Shown: positions 24,773 to 34,093 of the stretch, one piece after another
How positions within the stretch are numbered: position 1 is the stretch's first letter
How the letters are laid out: each line of letters opens with the position of its first letter
Source: Acidimicrobiaceae bacterium
GTDB taxonomy: Bacteria > Actinomycetota > Acidimicrobiia > Acidimicrobiales > Ilumatobacteraceae
Length of the DNA stretch: 42,656 bases
Assembly: GCA_013204455.1 (NCBI GenBank)
Contig: JABMNW010000183.1
Location: 1-42,656 of the forward strand
Direction of reading: 5' to 3'
Notes under the pieces: model-generated
Told to the model about the DNA's origin: nothing
The model's input: the letters and a program-made list of their open reading frames with translations, nothing else
Databases searched by the model: none
Program-made: the position numbers and the translations under genes

Positions 24773-26958
24773 GTGTCGAACGGTGCCCTTTGATCCTCGG
24801 GTATGCATCGCGACGAAGTGTGCGAGCCGGAGAACGAATCGATTTTTTCGTAAGTAGTAAAGACTCTGACAGTTACAACGCCCAGATTGTCAGAATTATT
24901 TCGCCCGATATTGGGCCAATTGGTCCAGCATTTAAGCAGTTCGAGATTGACGCACCATTAAATGGACCCCATCAGGGAAAATTCCAACCAATTTTGCCAG
25001 GGTCTTACGCCGACATATCTGGACCATTACCGATTGCCACAGAATTCGCTATCGATCTCTTGGTATACCCCACGCTGCTTAACTCTCGAACTCAAGTAAT
25101 TATCGAAATCAGTTCAAATTCTGGAAGTGTTCTAGAAGTTAATCATTCCTCCGAAACAGGTCTAACAGCTCGGCTTTCGCAGTCTGGCGAAATTGTCTGT
25201 ACCACATCGATCAATTTACTTCGCGAACGCATGTGGAGAGAAATACGAATTTCAATAGATCCATCAAAAAGAATAATGACACTAAATTCAAATCCGATTT
25301 CAAATATTTCTCAGATGACGACAAAACCTCAACAATCCACAGGCGATTGGAAGAAAGACTTTTTGTTCGAGTGGCACGACTCAAGCATAAAACTTGCTGC
25401 ACGGAAATCGCCATTATCCGATCGCCATGATCCTTCATCCACATTCAACGGAAAGATTGAACGGCTGAGACTATTTTCTTCAAGTAATCCCGCGCAATCT
25501 CAGACCCCAATTGCCGAGTGGGATTTTTCTCTGGATATTCCGTCAAATCAAGTCACAGATATTGGAAAATATCATCTAGATGGGACTCTGCACAATATGC
25601 CCACGCGGGGTATCCGTGGATCAAAATGGTCAGGAAATACTCTTTCTTGGGTCCAAGAGCCAGAAAGTTACGCGGCAATCCATTTTCACGAGGATGACGT
25701 TGCAGATGCCAAATGGCAACTTTCGCATCACTTTCAGGTGCCAGAGGAATTAGCAAGCGGGTGCTACGCATTGCGCCTTAGTCCGACCAGTGGCGAGTCT
25801 CCAGATTTCTATGTCCCATTTTTTGTTCGCCCGATGCTCAACAAACAAAATTCAAAAGTTGCCTACTTGATTCCGACAACTACCTATGGGGCTTACGCGA
25901 ATATGAATCTACGAGTTACTGCACAGTTCAATGAACTAGCCCATGGCCGACTAACTGTTTTGGACAGTACTGACTTCTTGCTTCTGACAATGCCAGAACT
26001 TGGCAAGTCAACATACGACGTACATAACGACGGAAGCCCAGTTTTGTATTCCAGCATGAATCGGCCCGTGACGAACTTCCGCCCAAATGGGAGAATTTAC
26101 AAATTTTGTCTAGATCTAATGATCGTTGATTGGTTTGATTCGATGAACATTGGTGTCGACATCATTACCGATGATGACATACATCATGAGGGACTGGATT
26201 CTCTTAAGGACTACACCGTGTTAGTTACTAGTACTCATCCTGAATATATTACGCATGCGCAATCTGATGCCATACGAGGTTTCACCGAATCTGGAGGCCG
26301 ATTGATGTATCTAGGTGGAAACGGTTTCTACACAGCAGCCGAAATCTCATCAACTGATCCAGATATTGTCGAAGTGCGTCGACCCGGCCAAGACAATCTT
26401 TGGCGAGTCGACCATACAGAGGGGGTATTCAGCACGTCCGGACTTCCTGGAGGACTCTGGCGGAACCTTGGTCGATCGGAAAATGGACTCGTTGGTGTTG
26501 GCTTCATTACGCAGGGATTCGACGAGTGCACCTTTTATCGCCGAAACGTTGCTAGCAAAGACCCTCGACTTTCTTGGATTTTTGAAGGCATTGGATTCGA
26601 CGAATTAATTGGCAATTTTGGAATTCTTCAGGGTGGCGCCGCAGGATATGAGATAGACCGACATGACTTCGCCAGGGGATCACCACCACAAAGTGTTGTC
26701 GTCGCTTCTTCATCAAACCACAGTCCTCTTTACGGCCTAATGGTCTCCTCAATTTTGGATACCTTGCCACAAACTGGCGACTCACAAGATCCTATTCGTG
26801 CAGATATGGTCTTTTTTGAAACGAATAATGGTGGGGCGGTATTCTCGGTTGGCTCAATTGCCTGGGCTGGAAGTCTTAGCCACAATAATTACGACAACAA
26901 TGTCTCACGTTTGACGCTAAACGTACTCCAACGGTTTTTGGATAAACAAAACTTTTAA
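24769..26958 (+). CDS. N,N-dimethylformamidase-like large (beta) subunit, predicted mononuclear iron amidohydrolase
   Basis: A 729-residue cytoplasmic protein without a signal peptide. Residues about 1-80 are a beta domain. About 85-255 is a lectin/LamG-like sandwich ending AEWDFSLDIPS. From about 300 onward the dimethylformamidase beta-type domain begins (YAAIHFHEDDVADAKWQ, then SGCYALRL, VAYLIPTTTYGAYANMN). The motif STHPEYIT (H490, E492) corresponds to the His-x-Glu iron ligands of the characterised enzyme, with a Tyr in STYDVHNDG (Y416) as the probable third ligand. Known members split dimethylformamide into dimethylamine and formate. The sugar-acid context here argues for a different, larger amide. 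It forms an operon with the small subunit and converges with the DapB-like gene five bases away. Confidence 0.82.
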   Translation: MSVERCPLILGYASRRSVRAGERIDFFVSSKDSDSYNAQIVRIISPDIGPIGPAFKQFEIDAPLNGPHQGKFQPILPGSYADISGPLPIATEFAIDLLVYPTLLNSRTQVIIEISSNSGSVLEVNHSSETGLTARLSQSGEIVCTTSINLLRERMWREIRISIDPSKRIMTLNSNPISNISQMTTKPQQSTGDWKKDFLFEWHDSSIKLAARKSPLSDRHDPSSTFNGKIERLRLFSSSNPAQSQTPIAEWDFSLDIPSNQVTDIGKYHLDGTLHNMPTRGIRGSKWSGNTLSWVQEPESYAAIHFHEDDVADAKWQLSHHFQVPEELASGCYALRLSPTSGESPDFYVPFFVRPMLNKQNSKVAYLIPTTTYGAYANMNLRVTAQFNELAHGRLTVLDSTDFLLLTMPELGKSTYDVHNDGSPVLYSSMNRPVTNFRPNGRIYKFCLDLMIVDWFDSMNIGVDIITDDDIHHEGLDSLKDYTVLVTSTHPEYITHAQSDAIRGFTESGGRLMYLGGNGFYTAAEISSTDPDIVEVRRPGQDNLWRVDHTEGVFSTSGLPGGLWRNLGRSENGLVGVGFITQGFDECTFYRRNVASKDPRLSWIFEGIGFDELIGNFGILQGGAAGYEIDRHDFARGSPPQSVVVASSSNHSPLYGLMVSSILDTLPQTGDSQDPIRADMVFFETNNGGAVFSVGSIAWAGSLSHNNYDNNVSRLTLNVLQRFLDKQNF

Positions 26959-26963
26959 GAAGG

Positions 26964-27911
26964 CTAGACGAACGGCGCAGGAAACGCAGGGGGCATCTCG
27001 GAAACTGACACCCAGCCCGGTCGAGCGCCAATGATCCGATCGATGGAATTAGCAACCATATTCTGCGACCCGATTTGGGCTCCAATTCCCGGTCGAATCT
27101 TGATCGAATGCAACGGCTTTTGATTCATCATCAGGTCAATATCGTCGCCCGGATCACGTTTGATCAACGGCAAGGCGACATGACCAAAAAAATGGGCAAT
27201 GAACCACGGCTGCCCTTCAACAATTCCCGTATAAGTCTGATTTACCCCAGCGCTTTGACCCTTTTTAATAGTCATACGACCGGATATCTCAATATCTTCA
27301 TCGGTGATGACTGGTATAAGTGTTTTCTCAATCCGATCAATTTTTACACCGAGAGCGTTTGCCACTACATGAATCGATTGGGGGAATCCAGCGTGACCAA
27401 GAATTTCTTCATGCTCAACTGCCTCTGCAAATTCTTCGGATGTCTTACCAACGCCAATACGGCGCAGAACTGTTACTCCAAATCCGGAAATATCAACGAC
27501 TCTACGAACATGGATTCTGCAATTACGAGGCACAGCGCCGAGTATCGTCAACACCAGCGCGTCAAAAATAAGGCCAGGATTTACACCAGTTCCGGAGACT
27601 GACACTCCTTTTTCACATGCCAGCGCGTCAAGACGACTTGCAAGTTCACTATCAACAATAAATGGAAACGCGGCTTCTTCCGCAGAAATCAAAACATTCG
27701 AACCAGCACTTATGGCTTCACGAGCATCTTCTGCCACATCACGCAAGCGAGTCGTAGTCGCGATAATCACAACATCAGCTCCGGACTTGAGTGCTTTGTC
27801 TCGTTCCGTACGTCCATATGGTCCACTTACATTGAGAGATGGACGTTCAGACAAAAGTTTGGCAACACTCGTTCCTAGCTGACCAGCACCATAGATCGAA
27901 ACTGTCGTCAT
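26964..27911 (-). CDS. DapB-like / 2,4-diaminopentanoate-dehydrogenase-type oxidoreductase
   Basis: A 315-residue NAD(P)-dependent dehydrogenase. The Rossmann motif YGAGQLGTSVAKLL is at the N-terminus, and VVIIATTTRLRDV follows. VSGTGVNPGLIFDALVLTILG and VRRVVDISGFGVTVLRRIGVG are typical of the group containing 2,4-diaminopentanoate dehydrogenase and dihydrodipicolinate-reductase-like proteins. These enzymes act on amino or imino acids or related compounds. It is the last gene of the seven-gene operon, 19 bases after the P450. The substrate is unknown; acting on a C-N bond would fit an amide- or amine-containing compound. Confidence 0.72.
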   Translation of the reverse strand: MTTVSIYGAGQLGTSVAKLLSERPSLNVSGPYGRTERDKALKSGADVVIIATTTRLRDVAEDAREAISAGSNVLISAEEAAFPFIVDSELASRLDALACEKGVSVSGTGVNPGLIFDALVLTILGAVPRNCRIHVRRVVDISGFGVTVLRRIGVGKTSEEFAEAVEHEEILGHAGFPQSIHVVANALGVKIDRIEKTLIPVITDEDIEISGRMTIKKGQSAGVNQTYTGIVEGQPWFIAHFFGHVALPLIKRDPGDDIDLMMNQKPLHSIKIRPGIGAQIGSQNMVANSIDRIIGARPGWVSVSEMPPAFPAPFV

Positions 27912-27930
27912 CCGAGTACTTCCATCACAA

Positions 27931-29151
27931 TTACTTCTTCCCGATTTCTACTGGGAGCTTTCCAACAAATCGATCGAAAAAGCGAGCTTCGGGATGAACT
28001 TCGGAAGTTAAGCGAACGCCCGGTGCTTGAAGAAGAAACTGTGATGTTGCCATTTCCGCCTCTCTTCGAGCTAGCTGATAGCCCATACAAAAGTGACTGC
28101 CCATTCCAAACGCCATATGTCCCGATACGCCGTTTTCGTGGATGCCACCCTTGCGTTCAACACCCATGAAGAGATCCGTTCGATCTGGATTGAATGATTC
28201 GGGTTCAGCAAACACCGAATCATCAGTATTTGCTGAACCAAGGCAGATCACCACGATCGAATCCTTTGGAATAGTGATGCCATACAACTCGATTTCGCAA
28301 TTGGTCATACGGTCTTCATTAATAATCGGACCATCGCGCCTCAGGGATTCAGAGAACGCTCTTGATATACGGGTTGGATCATTTCTACAGGCTTCTAACT
28401 GGTCAGGATCCGACAGTAAATTCCACCAAAAGTTTGCAATTCCTGTGTCAGTAGTTGGTCCACCTGCGACGAGCAAGAAACTTATAAACGAACAAATCTC
28501 ATCATCGGTAAGCGATTGCCCATCTGCTTGAGCATGCACAATTCGTGAAATGAGATCAGTGGTTGGCGCGTCTCTACGACTCGAAATTATTGGAGCAAGA
28601 TATTCAGCAAATTTGCGATGAGCCGACGCTCCGCGCTCAATCATCTCCGGCGTACTGCCAATCGCAGCAAGAATCGTGTTTCCTATATCAAAGACAAAGT
28701 CATCGTCCTTTTCTGGAATACCAAGCAAAGCAGTGATGACAGTTGACGGGAGTATATTCGTCATAGATTTAACTAAATCAACATTATTTTGCAAGAATAT
28801 TTTTTCCCCGATTCTTTCAATTGATCTTCTTATAAATTGTTCATACCCATCCAAACTCTTACCCACAAAAGCAGGAGCGACGATAGTTCTTTCACGAATA
28901 TGTCGAGCACCGTCTAATTCAGCAAGTGTTCGTCCAAAGATAGGTCGAAATCGTTCGATATAAGTTCTGGTGGAGTACCTTTCATGGTCACGCAATACAG
29001 CCATCACGTCCGTGTAACGAGTCAATATCCACCGATGTTCATTTGAATCATAAAATAACGGTTGCTCATCGCGCATCTGCCTCCAGATTGGAAACGGGTT
29101 GTGCTTATACTCCTCCGAAGAGAAATCATCAACCGTTATTTTTCTGGTCAT
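27931..29151 (-). CDS. Cytochrome P450 monooxygenase
   Basis: A soluble bacterial class I P450 of 406 residues. The I-helix oxygen-activation motif is LLVAGGPTTDTG (about 227-238), the ExxR pair is ESLRR (268-272), and the haem-ligand loop FGMGSHFCMG has Cys355. Substrate-recognition regions are not interpretable. No ferredoxin or ferredoxin reductase is encoded in the island, so electrons must come from partners elsewhere. The start overlaps the mutarotase-like gene stop by four bases (ATGA). In this operon it may hydroxylate or dealkylate the side chain left by the amidase or hydrolase step. Confidence 0.93.
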   Translation of the reverse strand: MTRKITVDDFSSEEYKHNPFPIWRQMRDEQPLFYDSNEHRWILTRYTDVMAVLRDHERYSTRTYIERFRPIFGRTLAELDGARHIRERTIVAPAFVGKSLDGYEQFIRRSIERIGEKIFLQNNVDLVKSMTNILPSTVITALLGIPEKDDDFVFDIGNTILAAIGSTPEMIERGASAHRKFAEYLAPIISSRRDAPTTDLISRIVHAQADGQSLTDDEICSFISFLLVAGGPTTDTGIANFWWNLLSDPDQLEACRNDPTRISRAFSESLRRDGPIINEDRMTNCEIELYGITIPKDSIVVICLGSANTDDSVFAEPESFNPDRTDLFMGVERKGGIHENGVSGHMAFGMGSHFCMGYQLARREAEMATSQFLLQAPGVRLTSEVHPEARFFDRFVGKLPVEIGKK

Positions 29152-29486
29152 AATTTTTCCGCATCTACATTAAGATGCCAGATTAGGTCGTAAGTAAATA
29201 AATTGCCCTCGTTATCGGTCATCTTGGTAATTAGTGGCTCCATTTCTTTATTCCAACGCTCAACCAGATGAGAGTAATTTTCTTTCATCTTTGTCTGAGC
29301 AGTCGCGATATCAGGAATGCATTCGCAGTAACAAATAATTTCTGTTCCTCGTCGAAATAATGAATAGTTTCTGTATCCAACCTCGAGAATTGCTTCAGCA
29401 AATTCAGGCCAAATTTCGTTATGGGCTCTTTCATACACCTCTTCTGTCCCAGAATGAATTTCGAATTTAAAGCACATTCTTTCCAT
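29148..29486 (-). CDS. L-rhamnose mutarotase (RhaM/DUF718) family protein
   Basis: A 112-residue ferredoxin-like-fold protein. MCFKFEIHSGTEEVYERAHNEIWPEFAEAI and the conserved GYRNYSLFRRG match the RhaM family, where the His and Tyr act in interconverting alpha and beta anomers of rhamnose or related 6-deoxy sugars. A second ATG at 29477 is possible. The gene is 2 bases after the Gfo/Idh/MocA dehydrogenase and overlaps the P450, so it is an integral member of the operon and argues that a sugar moiety is handled here. Confidence 0.8.
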   Translation of the reverse strand: MERMCFKFEIHSGTEEVYERAHNEIWPEFAEAILEVGYRNYSLFRRGTEIICYCECIPDIATAQTKMKENYSHLVERWNKEMEPLITKMTDNEGNLFTYDLIWHLNVDAEKL

Positions 29487-29488
29487 AA

Positions 29489-30547
29489 CTAAATAGTCAC
29501 TTTCTCGGGTAAACCTGATGAGATACTTCGATATACGGCCTCTAACGTTTCAACCGTTCGAGCTCCAAGTTCGATTGGTGAAAGGTTCTCAACCTGTCGA
29601 CCCAAAATAAGATCCAATAGCGCAAGTGGCGGTCCCTCACAGTGATAGGAACCGGCATCAATCGGAAGTGACGGCTCTTGTCGTTCGCCGCCCGCCCGCC
29701 AGTACATGAGCCGATCCCGCTCAAGATCCGCGTGTAGTTGTCCTTCACTGCCGAATACTCGATACTCCATCTGATGCCTGATTCCTTGAGCCCCATGTGC
29801 AGAAGCGCCACTTACCGTTCCGCTGGCACCACCCTCAAACCGCATCGCAATTGCGTCATGCAGTTCTACTGGGGCGCCATCTGGGCCACCAGAAAAACAA
29901 AAAGCGCTTCTAGCTCGCAAATGTGTAATGCCCAGAATCCACCCCAGCGCATGTGAAAGCTGGGCCTGACCGTACCCGCCGCCAGAGATCTTTGGGTCAG
30001 TCCAAGTTCGAGTATCAACAACATCGTTTGGATCTCCCGTTGAGCTAAGCGATGTCCCGGAAAGTAACTCTCTAATTCCAGAGCTCATATGAACCATGAC
30101 GTGTTCAATTTTCCCGACACCAGTCTTTCCCCAAAGTTCACGCGCACGTCGATAGGTCGGCAGATAATTCCACCCAAACGCAACGACGACATGGCGTTCG
30201 AGCCTTTTTGCTAATTCAACTAATTCCCAAGCATGTTCGGGATTGATGGTTACAGGTTTCTCGATCAACACATGTGCGCCAGATTCAAGAGCTGCCTTAG
30301 CGTGTTCAAAATGAAGACTTACTGGACTCGATACAACACATAGATCTATTCCTGCTTTCAACACATCTTGATAGTCCTCACTAGCAACCTTGAAGTTAAA
30401 TTGGGCGGCAACTTTCTCTAATTCATCTCCCCCTTTGCGACAAACACCTATCATTTCGATTTCGTTTGCGCGTTTCATGAGGGTTGGTAGATGGGATGTT
30501 GTTGCCCAGACTCCTGCACCAATAACACCTACACGAACTCTGCTCAT
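29489..30547 (-). CDS. Gfo/Idh/MocA-family oxidoreductase
   Basis: An NAD(P)-dependent dehydrogenase acting on sugars, inositols or their acids. I start it at ATG 30547, with GGAG seven bases upstream, giving 352 residues. The N-terminal Rossmann motif is VGVIGAGVWATTSHLP. The catalytic-strand motif HVLIEKPVTINPEHAWEL contains the conserved EKP Lys. QLSHALGWILGITHLRA includes the C-terminal-domain substrate region. The family commonly oxidises a ring hydroxyl to a keto sugar. Together with the isomerase and enolase-type genes in the same operon it supports a sugar or sugar-acid pathway. Confidence 0.88.
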   Translation of the reverse strand: MSRVRVGVIGAGVWATTSHLPTLMKRANEIEMIGVCRKGGDELEKVAAQFNFKVASEDYQDVLKAGIDLCVVSSPVSLHFEHAKAALESGAHVLIEKPVTINPEHAWELVELAKRLERHVVVAFGWNYLPTYRRARELWGKTGVGKIEHVMVHMSSGIRELLSGTSLSSTGDPNDVVDTRTWTDPKISGGGYGQAQLSHALGWILGITHLRARSAFCFSGGPDGAPVELHDAIAMRFEGGASGTVSGASAHGAQGIRHQMEYRVFGSEGQLHADLERDRLMYWRAGGERQEPSLPIDAGSYHCEGPPLALLDLILGRQVENLSPIELGARTVETLEAVYRSISSGLPEKVTI

Positions 30548-30575
30548 AATTTTCTCCACATTAACTCACTAATTT

Positions 30576-32066
30576 TCATGTGAAAAGTTTTTCCGAAAAT
30601 TCCGTGAGGTTGTTCACAATTATGTCTTCGCACTCTGGTCCTACGGTTTCCAGTCGATTGCCGTTGTGATACGAATGACCTGGCTCGTAACCACCAAATG
30701 GGTACTCAGCAGCGGTCGGAAAATAAGCAATGTATTCGTTTGAATAACCGCAAAAGAATGTATACGGGGCTGCGGATTTTTGCTTTACAGCAAGTCCAAT
30801 CTCGTTGAAAGGCTCTCCTGGCACCGCACTGAATGCGATGTCTCCAATCCGGATCACTTGAAGATAACCATCAACCGAAGTTTCTGCGTTGCCCGCACGA
30901 GCCTTTTTGACCGCTTTTTCAGCCCAGATTTTGTAATATTCGAGAGGATTCAATCGACCACGCATCTCACGCCAATTAAGGAAATCCTTTTCTTTGTCAA
31001 TTTTCTTGAGCGCGTTTGCAGCAACGTCATAATTGGCCGAATACTCCTCAAGTTTGTCTTCAACCTGCTTCACCGTCGGCAAAGGCTTCAACGGAAATGT
31101 CACATACTTGCCAATCCCGCCAACCGGCTGGCGCGATTGATCCTTCTTTGGGACATGCCTGAATAAATTAATGGGCGTTGCCGAACCGTAATCAATTTGA
31201 TTGATAGTGGTATCTGCTGTTCTGATACGACTGTAAGCCGCTAACGCCTCGTAACCAAGACGTTCACCGAAAAAGCGTTCGGGTCCTTCGTCTGCGTAAA
31301 AACCTTCAAGCGGAAGCACGTTGCCTGCTGCTCCCTGAAGAAATATGCAGGTCGCATCTGTTGCTTTCTCGACCACTTCGCGGACAACGCCGGGATAATC
31401 CGGTCCAACGTAACGATTTTCGCCACCCAGCACCACCGGATGACAGGCAAAGCCAACAATTACGACTTTCGCGGAGCCATCAGGCCTGTCAAAACGAACT
31501 ACTTGTACTTCGGTATCCAGAATTCCTTCGCGATTCCAGCCTAAAATTACCCGTCCATCTTTTGTGCGTTCGCGTCTATTTACCGAAATCCCTTCGGCTT
31601 TTCCAGATCCTGCTCCGACTCTGACTGGTTCCATATTTTGCGTCGCGAGATAAGCCACACTATTTAAACGATCGGGCAAACTCATTATGTAATTTCGGTT
31701 TTCTTCGCTTACATTTCGCAAGTCCCCACCCAATTTATGCAGAGTCATGTCATCAAATGGGTGCGGTCCTGCGTGAGTGTGCGAATAATTTAGCAACACA
31801 GAGTCTGGGGAACACCCAACGGTTTTCCCAATCAATTCACGGATCAACTTTCCTTGCTCAATTCCAATGGCAACTAAATCGAAACCAATGATTGCAACCC
31901 GATCGCCATTAGTTTCATCTTCAACGATTAGGGCCGTTGCCGTAAGCGGCGCCAGAACACCCTTTACTGGCTCGAACCTTCGAATAAAACCAACGCAGTC
32001 AATCGGAATTGGAGGAGTTATGTCCAACCGCGCAACACCTGCTTTTAGGTTCGTAGAAACTTCCAT
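30576..32066 (-). CDS. Neutral/alkaline non-lysosomal ceramidase-like hydrolase
   Basis: A 496-residue protein with the N-terminal domain of neutral ceramidases: AGVARLDITPP at the start, LLNYSHTHAGPHP (H96, H98) and VGFACHPVVLG (H209) as zinc ligands, then FLQGAAGNVLP. There is no signal peptide, so it acts inside the cell, unlike secreted ceramidases. The segment where ceramidases have the catalytic Ser (ADxxG context) reads RYVGPDYPG without Ser, so hydrolysis of ceramide itself is unlikely. The family as a whole is annotated broadly, and in many bacteria such proteins sit in sugar-degradation clusters. The start overlaps the isomerase stop by one base (TAATG). Confidence 0.78.
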   Translation of the reverse strand: MEVSTNLKAGVARLDITPPIPIDCVGFIRRFEPVKGVLAPLTATALIVEDETNGDRVAIIGFDLVAIGIEQGKLIRELIGKTVGCSPDSVLLNYSHTHAGPHPFDDMTLHKLGGDLRNVSEENRNYIMSLPDRLNSVAYLATQNMEPVRVGAGSGKAEGISVNRRERTKDGRVILGWNREGILDTEVQVVRFDRPDGSAKVVIVGFACHPVVLGGENRYVGPDYPGVVREVVEKATDATCIFLQGAAGNVLPLEGFYADEGPERFFGERLGYEALAAYSRIRTADTTINQIDYGSATPINLFRHVPKKDQSRQPVGGIGKYVTFPLKPLPTVKQVEDKLEEYSANYDVAANALKKIDKEKDFLNWREMRGRLNPLEYYKIWAEKAVKKARAGNAETSVDGYLQVIRIGDIAFSAVPGEPFNEIGLAVKQKSAAPYTFFCGYSNEYIAYFPTAAEYPFGGYEPGHSYHNGNRLETVGPECEDIIVNNLTEFSEKLFT

Positions 32067-32929
32067 TAGTTGCTCCCTTGTCTTTCGTGTTTTGCTAACA
32101 GTTGCTGTAGATAACCCCTTAGAAAAAAACTTTCTGTCGTATTATCGACGCGGTCGCATCCCCACTTTTCCATCCAGACGAATTCACTTGCGATCCATCC
32201 AACATAATTACTCTTGCAAAGTGCTGATACAAGAAGATCGAGATCAAGTTGATTATCTAGAAGTCGAGTCTGCATAACGCCCGACCCAGCCGGTCTTACT
32301 TGCACATGCCGAGTTCTAGCAATTAACGGCAAAATCGCATCCACGGAACAATTCAAAAAACCAAAATGTGATGGGTCAAGAGTTATTGTCAACTCCGGGC
32401 AGAGTTCAAGAAGTTTAAGAGTTGACTCTGGATCCTCAATAATTGAACCAACATGCGGCTCAACCGAAGTTGCAAGATTCTCTTTGGCAGCCATATTTGC
32501 AAGAACCGATAATCGTTCCGCAGAAATTTGAAGTGCGGTTTCATGTGAAGTACCTGGCTCAACTACCCCTGGAAGCAGTGTGATCCCGGATGAGCCGACA
32601 ATCTTCGTAAACTCGATTACTGCGCTAAATATCCTTTGCAGATGCTCCCAGTCGCCCTTATATAGGCTCGTTGGCGAGAGCCTTTCGAGAGTTGTATCGG
32701 AGGTAAGAAAAACATCTGCTACTGCTAGCCCCGCTTCTCGCGCCGCCCCGATTGTTCGCTCGGCTGCTAGTTGAGGATCATCTAGAACTGCAGGCACCGT
32801 TACATGGGTTTGCGTGTTAAATATTCCAATATCTACGGCTTGAAAACCCAAGTCCGAGATAACACTCATAACAGTTTCGTGCCCAAGTCGAGGCCATGTG
32901 TAATCACTACACGAAAGGCCAATCTTCAC
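32066..32929 (-). CDS. Sugar phosphate isomerase/epimerase family TIM barrel (AP-endonuclease-2 like)
   Basis: A 287-residue metal-dependent TIM barrel. Probable metal ligands are in LATSVEPHVGSI (Glu), LTITLDPSHFGF (Asp and His) and GWIASEFVWMEKW (Glu), the arrangement of xylose-isomerase-like enzymes such as tagatose epimerases and inosose dehydratases. GLSCSDYTWPRLGHETVMSVISDLGFQAVDIG is a normal N-terminus. It is the second gene of the seven-gene operon, 19 bases after the enolase-superfamily gene. The reaction is probably keto-sugar isomerisation, epimerisation or dehydration; the substrate is unknown. Confidence 0.85.
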   Translation of the reverse strand: MKIGLSCSDYTWPRLGHETVMSVISDLGFQAVDIGIFNTQTHVTVPAVLDDPQLAAERTIGAAREAGLAVADVFLTSDTTLERLSPTSLYKGDWEHLQRIFSAVIEFTKIVGSSGITLLPGVVEPGTSHETALQISAERLSVLANMAAKENLATSVEPHVGSIIEDPESTLKLLELCPELTITLDPSHFGFLNCSVDAILPLIARTRHVQVRPAGSGVMQTRLLDNQLDLDLLVSALCKSNYVGWIASEFVWMEKWGCDRVDNTTESFFLRGYLQQLLAKHERQGSN

Positions 32930-32948
32930 GCGAACCCAACTTCCTGCT

Positions 32949-34073
32949 TCACGGCATCCGATATTTTTGAACTACCGAATCCTTCACTTCAACTCCAAGA
33001 CCAGGCCGGTTCGGCGCAGAGATATAGCCGTCGACATGCCAGAAAGGCTCCTCTACCAACTCATTCTGCATTGGATTATCTATCGGCTTTAGTTCGAATA
33101 ACAGACTGCGTGACGATGACGCCGACAATGCAAGGCTCGCAGCAGTAATAATTGCGCTGCTCCACGCATGCGCATTAAACCAGAGCTGAGACTGCTCGAC
33201 TAACCCGATCAATTCGCGAAAACCAGTTATCCCTCCGACCCGACCTGGATCACATCCAACCACATCTACGATCCCTGATTCGATTAATCGGCGATATTGA
33301 TCTGTTGTCCAACAACGTTCTCCAGTAGCGACAAGTGTCGTGCAATGTGAGCGAAGTTGTCTAAATCCCTGCAAGTCCCACGGCTCAAGAGGTTCCTCAA
33401 TCCAACGGAGTCCGTATTCTTCGAACGCCATCGTCAATCTTGTTGCATATGAAGCATCCCAACGCAAGTGTTGTCCGCGGTCAAACATTATGTCTGCTTT
33501 TGGCCCAACGCTCTCACGCAACATCTTCATAAAATTCACATCGCGGTCAAACTCATACCCGATTCGTGCATCACCTTTTTTCCCGAGACCAATCTTGAAT
33601 CCATGGAAACCTTGCTCAACATATTTCGCATGCTTCTTAACCTCGTCCTCAAGCGAAGCACTAAACGCGTGCGTTGACGCTATGACTGGTATCTTCGATT
33701 GAACTGCACCTCCAAGCATCGTGACCAGCGATTGACCGGAAACCTTTCCTCTGAGATCCCACAATGCAATGTCAATTGCACTTCGTGCAAACGCCGCAAT
33801 GCCCTCGGGACCGTACCACCAGGAACGTGCTGCGACATCTCGAATTATTACTCCATTATCTAATGGGTCACGGCCAATCAATAGATCGCTCATGCCACTA
33901 ATGACGATCTCTGTGGCCCGACATGCCTCTGGCCACATCGAAATTGCCTCACCCCAGCCAACGATGCCATCGGTGGTCTCAATTCGACAAAGGGTCAAGT
34001 TGCGGATCGCCCCATTGTCGTTGGGCTCTGGGTACGAGACAGAAATTGGCTCGACTTTCGCAATTTTTGACAT
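32949..34073 (-). CDS. Enolase-superfamily enzyme (second copy, sugar-acid dehydratase type)
   Basis: A 374-residue enzyme from ATG 34073, which has GAGGGAG just upstream; the track's GTG at 34079 lies in that site. The catalytic features are GFHGFKIGLGKKG (Lys bases), DIMFDRGQHLRW (metal Asp), RWIEEPLEPWD (metal Glu), VATGERCWTT (metal Glu) and LWFNAHAWSSAI (His base). It is only distantly similar to the copy at 16720, so the two probably act on different intermediates or stereoisomers rather than being recent duplicates. It is first in a seven-gene operon controlled by operator D. Confidence 0.88.
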   Translation of the reverse strand: MSKIAKVEPISVSYPEPNDNGAIRNLTLCRIETTDGIVGWGEAISMWPEACRATEIVISGMSDLLIGRDPLDNGVIIRDVAARSWWYGPEGIAAFARSAIDIALWDLRGKVSGQSLVTMLGGAVQSKIPVIASTHAFSASLEDEVKKHAKYVEQGFHGFKIGLGKKGDARIGYEFDRDVNFMKMLRESVGPKADIMFDRGQHLRWDASYATRLTMAFEEYGLRWIEEPLEPWDLQGFRQLRSHCTTLVATGERCWTTDQYRRLIESGIVDVVGCDPGRVGGITGFRELIGLVEQSQLWFNAHAWSSAIITAASLALSASSSRSLLFELKPIDNPMQNELVEEPFWHVDGYISAPNRPGLGVEVKDSVVQKYRMP

Positions 34074-34093
34074 TTGCACTCCCTCTAGAACCC

